From the NCBI GenBank assembly GCA_000320605.2, contig KB445794.1:1398033-1462032 (forward strand): a DNA stretch of 64,000 nt, in the 5' to 3' direction. This DNA comes from Gelatoporia subvermispora B. Its lineage: Eukaryota; Basidiomycota; Agaricomycetes; Polyporales; Gelatoporiaceae. Under the pieces are notes generated by a model. That model was not told where the DNA came from. It made no database searches and saw nothing but the letters and a program-made list of their open reading frames with translations. A program made the translations under genes and the position numbers. This document shows positions 46,662 to 56,551 of the stretch, in pieces. Every line of letters begins with the position of its first letter. Within the stretch, counting starts at the first letter, position 1.

Positions 46662-48710
46662 CTACTGTTGGTTCCTGCGAGGCTTCAAGAGCAACTCATC
46701 ATCCTCCTCATCATACGCTACTCTCATCCTTCGGTGTATCGGTCCCTGTGACCGTGCGGTGGACTGCGATTTGGTCGAAGTCAACGCTGTGGGAGCGTTC
46801 GAGAGCGTCACCGTACCCGAGCGCGTTCGGCGAGTCCGCACGCCAGAGCCTAGAATGGTACTTTCGACAGCCGCAGGTGCGATTGTGCTGGCAGAATCCA
46901 GTGAACCCGACGGCCGGATGAAGTCCGACGCGCGGATGGTGTCGCCGCGCTTGCGGCGGTGGGTCTGCTCCTTTGTGCGCGTATTTTTCGCCGCAGCTGG
47001 CGCCTCAGGCGGCGCAGAGGCCGTCACGGCCGCATCATTCGAAGCGGCCGCTGCTAGATGCACGAGGATGACCCTTGATCAGCATTCCATCACACAGATC
47101 CGACCCGTCCAGATGGACGTCGTCTTGGGAGGGGTATACTAAGGCACATACCATCCAGATCGAGGCCCGAGAGTAGATCTCTGACTTCGTCTGTCCCTGC
47201 CTGGCCGTCTTCCCGGTCTGAACGAGAATGCGAAAATATTGTCGTCTGTGAGCCAATACCAGCTATATGCGTGCCAGAGGAACGAAAGAATATCCTGTAA
47301 GTGCCCGGTGGAGGCAGAGTAACGGTTACACAAACCCGTCGTGTTCGTGAGAATGACGGCTGGATCTAGCACAGGAGTCGGCAATAAACCTTCCCCGAAT
47401 GGTTCGCCCAGCATTGGCCCCAGAAGATTAGTTACAGCTACACTGCCCGTTGTGGCTCCTTCGTTCTTGCTCGCACCATCATTATGAGGGCCGTCGAGTT
47501 CGTTGATGTACATAGAGAAATCCATAGCAGAAGAGAAAATACTGTCACTAGACATATGAACAACAGCTCGACGGCCGCGAGTTAGTTGTCTTGCGGCTGC
47601 GTCGGCAGAGGGAGATTCAGAGGCAGGGGAACCAGCCATATCAACATCTTCAATAATGCGAGACTTTGCAGGTGGAATGGGAGAGCTGTCGAGAGTGGGC
47701 GGCGTATGGCGGAATTGCCAAGGCCCAGTGGTCGAAGTGCGTGACTTGCGTGGTGGCGTTGACACCTGGAGCGGAACGTCGAAATAAAATGAGCGTTGCA
47801 TGGCTTCGAAAGCAGGATCAGAGTCAAATTGCATGTCAGGAGGAGGGCGATCGAGAGCCTTCGCAGGGATGAGCCATGTATTAGGGGGAGCTTCTTGCGC
47901 GTTCAATGTAGGAATTGATCCGGTGCGGAAGTGGGCAGGGGGGTTCAGTTTGGCATTACTAGCAGGTCCAATAGTATACTGAGCATCAAACGTGATAGCA
48001 GGCAGATCAGAGTCGTTCAATGTTGGAAGCTCATCCATCCCTTTCTCTTCGGCCTTCTTGGCCTTGCGCATGATCGTTGACGACAGAGTACGTGATTTAG
48101 AATGGCGGACCGGCTTCGACGAGGATTTCTTGGCGCCGGGCCTGGGCGACTGAATGCGCGATCCCGGTCGGCTATTGAACGGAGACGCCAGCTCCTGAGG
48201 GTAAGGAGGTCCGTTATTTTCCTTCAGATTGCGAGAACTTGTACGGGAGAGCATGCGTCTAGCAATAGGGATTGGCGACAGCTTGTCGGAACCAGTGGTC
48301 TTCGCAGCAGAAGATGGAAGAACATAGTGCTCAGAGTAAAAAGACGGCTCTGGCGTCTGGAAAACACCCTCGTCATTGATACGTTGAGCGAGATAGTCTG
48401 CTGCTTTAACATTGTCGCTAGGAGGTTGGCTCGGGAGATCAGAGTCTGTTCCACATTCTGACGATTTCTTGAGCTTCTTTGCCCGCCTCTGAGGCTGTTC
48501 CATTTCACTTTCCCCAGCAGATTCAGCAGCTTGACTCGCGGTTTTGGCCTGGCGCGACCGCTTTTTCATTCGGCGTGCCATCTCGGCCAACGGAACGTCC
48601 TCTATTTCAGGGGGTAACGGTCGAAGGGGAGACGACTGAGTGGTTTTGGCAAGCACGTATCTCTGACTTGAGCCTCTGCTCCTGTATGTCGTGAGAGGTT
48701 TGTATGACAT
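46662..48710 (-). CDS. unknown protein, probably nuclear
   Basis: Three exons give about 620 aa. The first (48710 to about 47334) ends ILTNTT. Its intron must use the acceptor at a TAG near 47262 to reach the sensible reading AGIGSQTTIFSHSRSDREDGQAGTDEVRDLLSGLDLDG. A second intron (about 47150-47058) leads to the C-terminal exon, ending KPRRNQQ. The protein is Ser/Pro-rich and largely disordered, with basic nuclear-localisation-like clusters near the N-terminus (ARRMKKRSRQ, RRAKKLKK) and again mid-protein (KAKKAEE). An acidic patch precedes the end (AYDEEDDEL). Several Ser-Pro/Thr-Pro sites suggest control by cyclin-dependent kinase. I do not recognise a domain. It is divergent from the gene at 49007, with 296 bp between starts. 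Confidence 0.72.
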
Positions 48711-49006
48711 TGGCTACGAGGTCGCTGCCGACGACGGCGACGAGGAGGAGGAGGGAGGTGAAGCGCGTCGGAGGCCGAGCGACGCGTCGGTCACGAGGGA
48801 GCCAAAGCGGAACAAACAGGCACGTCAGTGGCGCGTGTGCCAACGAGCAACACGGATTTCGTCGAGGCTGATTGACATCGCAACACCGCCGTCGACATCC
48901 TCTTATGACACTTATCCTCTGACCTCCACGTAGCCTGCTGCACACTACTCTTCCTCCACTTCCTATCCGCTATCAGACGCGTTGAACGCGGCAAATCTAC
49001 CCAACA

Positions 49007-52000
49007 ATGGTCGTCACGAGACGCGCCCCCGCACCCCCAATCCCGACTTCTCGTACAAACTCGTCCCAACCAGTGCCACGCGCGAAAGGAAACGCACCGC
49101 AGAGCGGACCATATGTTCCTGATGTACCAAGTCCCCTTGCAAACGGGAAAGGTGGCTCCAACCACGACGGCTCGGCAGGTCACCCGAGCGACGGAAAGAC
49201 GTCTAGAGCGGTCGGAAATTCTCGACGCTCAAAATATGATAAAGTGAGTATCGATCTTCAAAGCGACTTCGCGTACTCAACGGTGAACGATGTATGCTCA
49301 GAAACCTGGAAAATCTTTAAGTTTCCTTGACTTCCTCATTCGCCTCCTTGCCATAGGCTTCATTGCATACAGCCTATCGTTATGCCCGGATGATCCCCGC
49401 TATCAGTCCAGTATCTGCCGCGGGGTTTCTGAGTACCGTCGACATGTCTATGACCCATATATTGTTCCTCAAGTCCACCGTGTCCTTTCGCATCCCTCCG
49501 TATCTCCATATGTGGAGAAAGCGAAGCCAATTGCCGGTCACGTCTACACCACAGCTAAGCCAATCGCATTGCGCACCCAACTGGAGTGGAACAAACGAGT
49601 TGTGCCACAGTGGAGAAAGCGCGTGATTCCCCTTTACAACAAGCACGCTCTCCCATACGTCCGAAGAGCCGAGGCACAGATTGCGCCTTACGTGCGGCGC
49701 GCAGAGCTGGAATACCAGATCCGTGTGGCGCCGTATGTGCGCTACACGGCAATGACCCTCCAGAAATGGCAACGTAAGGCTCGTCCCTACGTCGTGACCG
49801 CGGCACACAAGACGTATGACGGGTACCTATGCATTCGACCCTACGCTCGGCCGGCCTGGGAGAAACTCAAGGACCTGCTCGCCCGCGCTGCAGTGATAAT
49901 GGGTCAGTACAGGCGGCAATTTGTGGATCCTCACGTCAAGCAGATTTGGGAGCGTGCCAAGGAGCTCAGCAGGGGGAAGCCCACATCCGTCGGCGATGCG
50001 CCGAGTGCAGTAACCTCCCAAGCCCCCGGTGCCGCCAGGAGCGCGTCCTCCGTGGCGTCCTCCGTTGCCTCGGCAGCCGTATCGTTGGGTGGCCAGGCTT
50101 CCAGCGTTTCTGACATCGCATCTGCCACTGTGGCTCGAGTCCCTGAGACGCGGTCTGCAGCGGACATTCTAGATGCGGTCGTGTCCCCCTCGTCTACACC
50201 GCTGTCCGCCCAGGCCTCGCACTCCCTTTCGTCCCTTACATCTGATCTCTCGGAGTCGGCGCGCTCCACCGCCTCCATCGTATCCTCCGTGGCATCTTCA
50301 GCGGCATCCCCTCTGTCAGAGACGGCTTCGTCTCAGGGCGAGAAAGTGGTATCCTCGGCCGCTTCCACTGCTTCGGTGCTCTCGGCCTCGTTGTCTTCGG
50401 TTTCGCCTGTCTCCAGCGCATCATCTGTTGCCTCTTCTATTACGAGCCAGGCGGCGGTGTCTGCATCCAACCTAGGAGATGTGGCGGCGTCCGTCCTCTC
50501 TCAGGCCTCAGGCTCCGCGCAGAAGATCGGATCATCTCTCTTTTCGGGCGCTTCCTCTGTCGCAGAAGAAGCCACTTCGGTGATCCCTCACGTCGGCGCT
50601 CCGTCGGCTGAGACATCTGCAAATGATGTTGTGGTTGTGACGAAGAGTGGAGGCTCAGTTCTACCCTCGCCTACACTGCCGCCCGAGGCAGAGCCAGAAG
50701 CCACCGTTCTGATCAAGCACGTGGCCGGAGATGACCCAGACATGGACGTCAGCCTGGAAGAATTCTACGCCGAGCTGGGTCTTGAGGAAGATTTCGGGTC
50801 CACCACAACAGCCACCGGAGAGGCCACGCCGGCCGCGCCGATGCATCAGCATGTCGAAACGGAGGAAGAGAAGGCTGAGCGTCTACGCGTTAGGCGCCAG
50901 AAGAATGCCCAGAAGCGGGAGGACATCGAGCAACGGCATGCTAAGTGGGAAGTAGAGCTGTCTGACAGTATCAAGGCCAACCAGAAGGCATTACGCAAGG
51001 CTCTCGTTGCCATCCGGAAGGCTGCGGCTGCGGAGCTCAAGGAATCAAAGGAAATTTCGGGAGAAATCGACAGTCTCGTGGATGAGGCGGAGAAGTACCT
51101 CCGTGGTGCAGAGAAATACTTCCAGAACCTCATGAGAGAGGACCGCAGCCTGGACGAGAAGCGGCTACTCTGGGAGAAAGTGGTTTCAAAGGTCGACGAG
51201 AAATTCGTCCAGCGGCTTACTCAGGCAGAGACACTTGTCAATGGATGGTACCTGCAAGTCCTGAACAAGGAACTCGACGAGGTAAATTTGCTCTATTTCA
51301 CACCGGTCAACAGGTGCTTATTTGCGAAACAGGTGCGCAAGGTCACGGATGAAGTAAAGGACATCGCAACACAAGGGCAGACAGACCTTGGGTTCGATTA
51401 TGCCTATCTTGACGATGTTACCTATAAGGACTGGCAGCGTTACCACGACCTCCTGCGCAGTAAGTGTTCGCAGCCTTTCCTAGCTACCCGCATTTGCTTA
51501 TTGCATTTGTGCCACATTTCCACATCCACCCGCTAACACCGGGCAGCCAGCGACAATTTCACCGCTCTCGCGCAGTCAATTCAGAATGGTACCCACCCAT
51601 CGCCGCCCATCAACCCCGTCGTGGCAGGGATGTCCGAGCTTCAGTCCGAGGTAGAGGACGTGGTGCTCGGCTTCCAGACCCGCCTTCGCCGTATCAGACG
51701 CAACGGCGAACGCGCATTCAACGGCCAGGACATTGAGCCGGACATGTCTGAGTCAGCGGACGACCAGACTGTTTCGATTCTCCCGATCGAAAATGAGGAT
51801 GATCAAACACCTGCGGATGTCCATGTTCCTCCTGTCGTTATCGGGCGCAGCAAGGAGGAGGTCGCGGATGCTCTCAATAGAGTCGCGGAGCAGGAGGGGA
51901 CAGCTACGTCTGCCCCTGGTGACAAAGTCAAGATGGACTCAGAAGATGCATTAGTGCACGATCTCGAGGAAGAGGCAGAGGCCGCGGCTGCATCCGAGCT

Positions 52001-52028
52001 CAGCTCTTCGCCGCATGAGGAACTCTGA
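49007..52028 (+). CDS. fungal membrane protein with repeats and coiled coil, function unknown
   Basis: About 900 aa in four or more exons: the first, 49007-49243, is joined to KPGKSLSFLDFLIRLL; later introns lie at about 51281-51332 and 51461-51545. A short N-terminal basic, disordered part is followed by one membrane span (FLIRLLAIGFIAYSLSLC). Next comes a run of imperfect repeats of the form PYVxxAxP or xVxPxxxK (residues about 100-270: VSPYVEKAKPIAGHV, LPYVRRAEAQIAPYVRRAE). Then there are about 200 residues of Ser/Ala/Val-rich low complexity and a coiled coil (EEEKAERLRVRRQKNAQKR to about LVNGWYLQVLNKEL), with an acidic end. Similar proteins in other fungi carry misleading transcription-factor names. 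I infer a membrane-anchored scaffold, with low certainty. Confidence 0.8.
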
Positions 52029-52606
52029 TGCACATCCCGAGGTGACATGTGAAACACACATCTTCCCCGGTGCCGACGAACTCGCTACACGCCTGCTCCA
52101 AACCAACAAACCAACAATCTGGATCGCCATTCTTACTTTATGCGGATAGTGCTGTCGCGTAACTTATGTTTGGTTGACAGAAGCTGTGGTAGTCGCGATG
52201 CGACACAGACAGCGTTAGGTATACCTCCCTACAGAACTGCACTGCTGTAATTTCCGAAGGCCAACTTTGTTTAGCGTAACTCATCTATCAACGCCTAAAT
52301 TTTACTGAGCGCGAAAGCTCCATGCAGTTGACGGATTCCGAATTGTGTGGTGAAACTCAAGTTTAGTACAGTGTGGGAACGCTACAGGATCGACCTTCCC
52401 TTGCATACAAAAATGCATTGTCGGCTCACCGGACACAGTTGATGACCGTTCACGTCGGAGCTCCATACGGGCACCTGTGCCACCCCATACTCGAACGTTA
52501 ATGGCGTACAAACAGGGTATGATAATATCAGCACAGCACAGTATAGACTATGCACAAGATCCAGCAGCTTGTCCGTGCATATTGAGTGAGAATACCCCCA
52601 CTGTAT
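52029..52606. other. convergent 3' spacer
   Basis: It lies between the stops of the membrane/coiled-coil gene and the HP1 gene. Nothing was recognised in it. Confidence 0.45.
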
Positions 52607-53693
52607 CTACTCGTCGAAGCGCCATCGGAGATGACTCTCGTAGAAGTCAAGGAGCTGTAATATGACGGGCGCGCTTGAATGTATTGTATGTAGGGCAGGT
52701 GATGCTCGTACCTTTATGGGCATCTTGTCTCGAGCCTCCTCGTTGGAAATCTTGCCCCTGCGCTTGCCGGTCTTGCTGTGACAACATGAATATTAGGAGA
52801 CAGCAGAGCATATGGCTCAAAAAAGTCATGGCTCACAGCGTGAAGTATACCATGAGATCACCAGCTGGTACCCGCTCAACTGTGTCGATCTGTGCTACGA
52901 TCTGCTCCCAGCTCTTCAGGTGCTGGAAATTCTTCATTGACACATAGATGTCATCGTCGCCCGCGTTGGCATTTTTGGCGCCGCGTTTGTTGGCACCCTT
53001 GCCCGCTGCAGAGTTGGTGGCTTTCTTCTTCTTGCTCGCAGGCGCTGACTCCTCGTCCGATTCAGCCTCCTTGTCTGCTGGCTCAGACGAATCGCGTGCC
53101 GATTTCGATGCAGCTGACGGCCTGCCACGTTTTTTGGGCTTGACCTCAGCGACCTCGAGTGACTCGTCCCGTACGGTGGAAGATTTACGCTCCTTGGTGA
53201 GAGATGGCCGGCCAGTGGACTTACGGCCGCCACTGCTCTTTTTGTTACTCTTCTGCGTCTTCCAGTACTCGTCGACCAGGTCTTTGGCATTTCTAAGAGA
53301 ATGGAGTCATAAGAATCGATATGTAACAATAGAAGCGAGAAAACACGTACTCTGCATCCTTCTCGTCCACCCAACTGTTATGTTCTGACCCATAACCCCT
53401 CCACTTCACGAGGTAACCGTATCTCCCCTATGGCGTCGCAATTTCGACGTCTGCGTGTCATTTATTGAATGTTCGCACACACCTCAGGGAATGTCCCAAG
53501 TTTGGCGTCGAGAATCTTCTCAATTTCGTACTCCTCCTCCTCTTCCCCTTCCGAACCGTCTTGGACATCTTCTACATCCATCTCCTCTACAGAGCGAACA
53601 ATCGTTTTAGAGACGAAGAATATACTGCGCGAATGGCTTACCTGAGGCTCTGACCTCGCGCTCATCATCACTATCAGCGGTCTGCCGGGGCAT
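52607..53693 (-). CDS. HP1/Swi6-family heterochromatin protein
   Basis: A reader of histone H3 lysine-9 methylation. It begins MPRQTADSDDEREVRASEEM, with a first intron soon after (GTAAGC donor near 53640). An acidic N-terminus (GSEGEEEEE) leads into the chromodomain: YEIEKILDAKLG, then GRYGYLVKWRGYGSEHNSWV, which holds the aromatic residues of the methyl-lysine cage. A hinge of about 90 residues is basic and Ser-rich and contains KKRGRPS, an AT-hook core. The chromoshadow domain follows (SWEQIVAQIDTVERVP, then YFTL/SKTGKRRGKISNEEARDKMPIK/LLDFYESHLRWRF, over two introns), the dimerisation unit. Its neighbour is Y14. Six or so exons; both domains are complete. Confidence 0.92.
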
Positions 53694-54057
53694 GTCTGGA
53701 CGCGTGCGCGACGTTGGACGGAGGACCAAGTATCCGCGACTGACGCGCGACCACAGCCGTGCGAACGGGACGCGTCGCTCTCCCACGGGTCACGGACTTC
53801 CATCGTATTCAGCAGCTGTACACGCTAGCTGCAAGGTTAACCGAAACTGCAGATGCTGTCTTTGAGAACCGGACACGGCACAAATGTTCATCAGGTTGGC
53901 CCTTGCAGTGCATACGATGATAGATCATTGTGCACAAGCAAAGTTGCGACGAGTGACGGCGTTGACGATGACAAGGAGTACAATACAGACGCGTTCAGGA
54001 GCACGCAACAAGACAAACGAAAAGGTGGTCATCAGATATAAGCAGCTACACGGTATT
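53694..54057. other. upstream region of the HP1 gene
   Basis: This 364-bp spacer carries the HP1 promoter and the 3' UTR of the Y14 gene, which runs the same way. No clear element was seen. Confidence 0.4.
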
Positions 54058-54785
54058 TCACTCCCTCCGGCGAGTTGGACTTGCACTACGTCCACGGCCG
54101 CCCCTTCCTTTCTTCGGCCCTGACGGTGGTGGCCTAACGAACGCGTAATCGCATTGCAGGGTCTGCTCGAGCAACGTCGTTCCCGAAGCACCCTCGATTG
54201 CTGCTTGGGCGTCCGCCATAGTCTCGTATTCCACAAGCGCATACCCCTGGACACAAAATAAGTCATTTGGAAGGGGATGAACAGGTCGTATGCTCACCTT
54301 CACGTATCCTGTCCGCCTGTCTAAATTCAGGTGCAGGTTTTTGATCTCGCCGAACTCGGCGAATTTGTCCATAACATCCTCCTCGGTGGCCTCCTCATGG
54401 ACATTGGTAACGAGTACAATCCAGCCCTCGACGGCTGATGAAATTGCAAGACATGAATATGCAGGCACCTTATAGTGTTGAAATGGCGGTGAAGCACTCA
54501 CAACGCGCCGCCCGTGTCTCCGCAGCCTGCGCAGATTCGTCTACCCTGTCGAACGTCTGCTCCGACGTTACTGCGCTCTCATGTCCTATATTCGATGCGG
54601 CGGGTTGGCAGATGATCGTTACCACAAAGTTACAGCAATACTCGCCTGCGGCGCTCTGGAAACCTCTCCCCTTGCGTCTGACGATACCGCCATTGGCAGC
54701 TGGTAGTGAAACGATCAGCTAGCGTGCCAAAACTTCCACAGCGGCGAGACATACCGTCGTCAATGTTCATCTCATCGTCAGACAT
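54058..54785 (-). CDS. Y14/RBM8A exon junction complex protein
   Basis: An RNA-binding protein that pairs with Magoh in the exon junction complex deposited on spliced mRNA. The first exon codes [10 protein letters not shown]; the next gives [16 protein letters not shown], typical of the family. One RRM domain follows: [20 protein letters not shown], the RNP2-like core, then [24 protein letters not shown], where an intron falls between VK and GY. The end is Arg/Gly/Ser-rich ([20 protein letters not shown]). The donors and acceptors read cleanly for most introns; the junction after FQSAAG uses a weak AG and is less sure. A heavily spliced genome keeping Y14 fits with a working exon junction complex. 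Its start lies 69 bp from a nested inverted repeat. Confidence 0.9.
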
Positions 54786-55767
54786 GGCGCGCAAGTGGCA
54801 CTAGCAGCAACAGTAGATGGATGTCGGTCGGGTGCAGCCTCAGGCGCGAACATGCCGGCACCCTGCCAGTCGGCACACGCCGAGCTCTCGGCCCGTGCCG
54901 GCTGCTTGACACCAAAATCGGCCACTTATCGGCAAATTGCGACCAATTACGGGCCTTACGGCGCTCACCGGCCGGCGTCTCAGTCCGCCGCCATCGAGGG
55001 TCACTTGAGATGTTACACTTGATGGACAGTCAGGTCGTGACATGGGATTCGGGAAGCGAAGATTATTTCTCCTCTCGAGCTGACTTTGACAACGAAAGTG
55101 TATGTGTCGACGTATATGTCTCCTGGCTGCACTGGTACAGTCAGATATCGTTACCGATAAATTGCGCCCGGTTCCTCTGTCCCCAAGACCGGTCAACGTG
55201 GTCATTCCACGGTATCGTTGACTGACCAGTCCAGGGTTTTTGCATATCTGCTAATACATGCCGATGCGTCATCGCACCAGACGCTTACAATCCGTAGCTC
55301 ACACAGCTGTATCCCTGGACCGCCCAGTACACCCTGCAGAGACCCTACGGTCCCTGTCGGTCTGAAATTTGTCCCCGAGTTCCCAAGGGCTCTGCGGGGT
55401 CTGGTTTCACGCGCGGCAGATTATGAAAACCATCGGTTTGCGGTCTCCACCCTAGCGCATCAATTGTCAGATCTCACCACACGGTCCTACGGAGACCAAA
55501 TCATTCGGAATGCAGGAATGGCGGGACCTCCGCCTTGATGGGATGTCACTTGCTTCGCCGCCCTTCTCGTCGCGGCATCCACGTTGTGGTGTACACCGCA
55601 GAAGCGGTTCCTGAGGTTTTACGTAGGGTCCTCCAGCGGAAACCCGATCTGTTCGCGTCTGTTCGCGGTGAGTCAAAACTGCGCTGCTTCGCGCACTCAC
55701 ACATCACGCCCACGCTGCACCTTCCGGACGCGGAGCAGCACCCTGACAGCACTGCCCCGCAGGAACG
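54786..55767. other. intergenic region between Y14 and the MYND gene
   Basis: About 1 kb that includes both promoters and the inverted repeat listed separately. No further gene was recognised. Confidence 0.45.
54854..54902. repeat. nested inverted repeat upstream of Y14
   Basis: The outer arms GCCGGCAC (54854-54861) and GTGCCGGC (54895-54902) are perfect. Between them CCGAG (54880-54884) and CTCGG (54887-54891) form a second, smaller hairpin. If transcribed in the Y14 leader it would fold as a stem-loop; as DNA it could be a protein site. Confidence 0.5.
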
Positions 55768-55774
55768 TATATAG
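55768..55774 (+). promoter_or_regulatory. TATA box of the MYND gene
   Basis: TATATAG lies 64 bp before the ATG at 55838, the same spacing as in the P450 gene. Confidence 0.6.
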
Positions 55775-55837
55775 AGGGACCCTCAGCACACGTACTTTTC
55801 AAAACCCTCCCTCCTACCTGTTGCGCATCTCGTCGCC

Positions 55838-56551
55838 ATGAACGTCGAGCCTCTCGTTAACCATCCCTGCACAGTATGCTATCAGCCAACTTCTATGTGG
55901 TGCAGTCGGTGCCAAAGGGCGTGGTATTGCACACCCCAGCACCTTACTAGTGTATGTGTGAGCTACTCGTCACCTTCGCGCCATCCTTATACTATGGCAT
56001 GATAGGACTGGCCGCGTCATCGGAAGGAATGCGTGCCGGTACAGCCCTCGCAGCACTGTAATATGATCGCCACGCCACCCCCGATTGTGCAGCAGGTCAT
56101 CACAGTGTCTGCCATCTTATTTACCCCTGAAGAAGGTCAGTTCCTGATGCATATCGCGATTTACCAATCTGGACTGAAAAGTCTCGTAGAACGCTCACGG
56201 ATCATCTCGGTACAATGTCGGCCTCAAGGTACACTTTCACAGGGGATGTGCCCTGTGCCACAATTACAGGAATATTTCCCAGAGGGGATGCCTAGCACCA
56301 TTATTTTGACCCAAGGGCTTAACGGCGAGCCGCTGAGGTTCCCCCTGCACATCTGGTACTGCCCCGCCGCATTGCAACGCGGGTCTCCGGTGAACAGGGC
56401 GATTTACCGCATTACCTCCGGCGCTGCTGCGAAAGTCTGGTGTGGTCCAGTCGTCGTGCTCAAATTCAACGGATCGAGAAGACAGGGATATTCCGACGCT
56501 GGATCGAACGATCTCCCTGCTCTTTCCGCGTACTTCCTCGCCTACAAGTAA
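55838..56551 (+). CDS. MYND-type zinc finger protein
   Basis: Three exons (55838-55951, 56006-56135, 56190-56551) give 201 aa. Residues 10-45 form a MYND finger: HPCTVCYQPTSMWCSRC, YCTPQH, then DWPRHRKEC after the first intron, with the Cys/His zinc ligands in order. The rest (about residues 60-201) is a conserved basidiomycete region, with ITVSAILFTPEEE, VQCRPQG, VLTQGLNGEPLRFPLHIWYC, NRAIYRITSGAAAKVWCGPV and VLKFNGSRRQGYSD. It ends ALSAYFLAYK. MYND fingers bind Pro-rich peptides, and proteins of this type are numerous in mushrooms; their function is mostly unknown. The start and both splice sites are supported by the finger's continuity. Confidence 0.87.
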
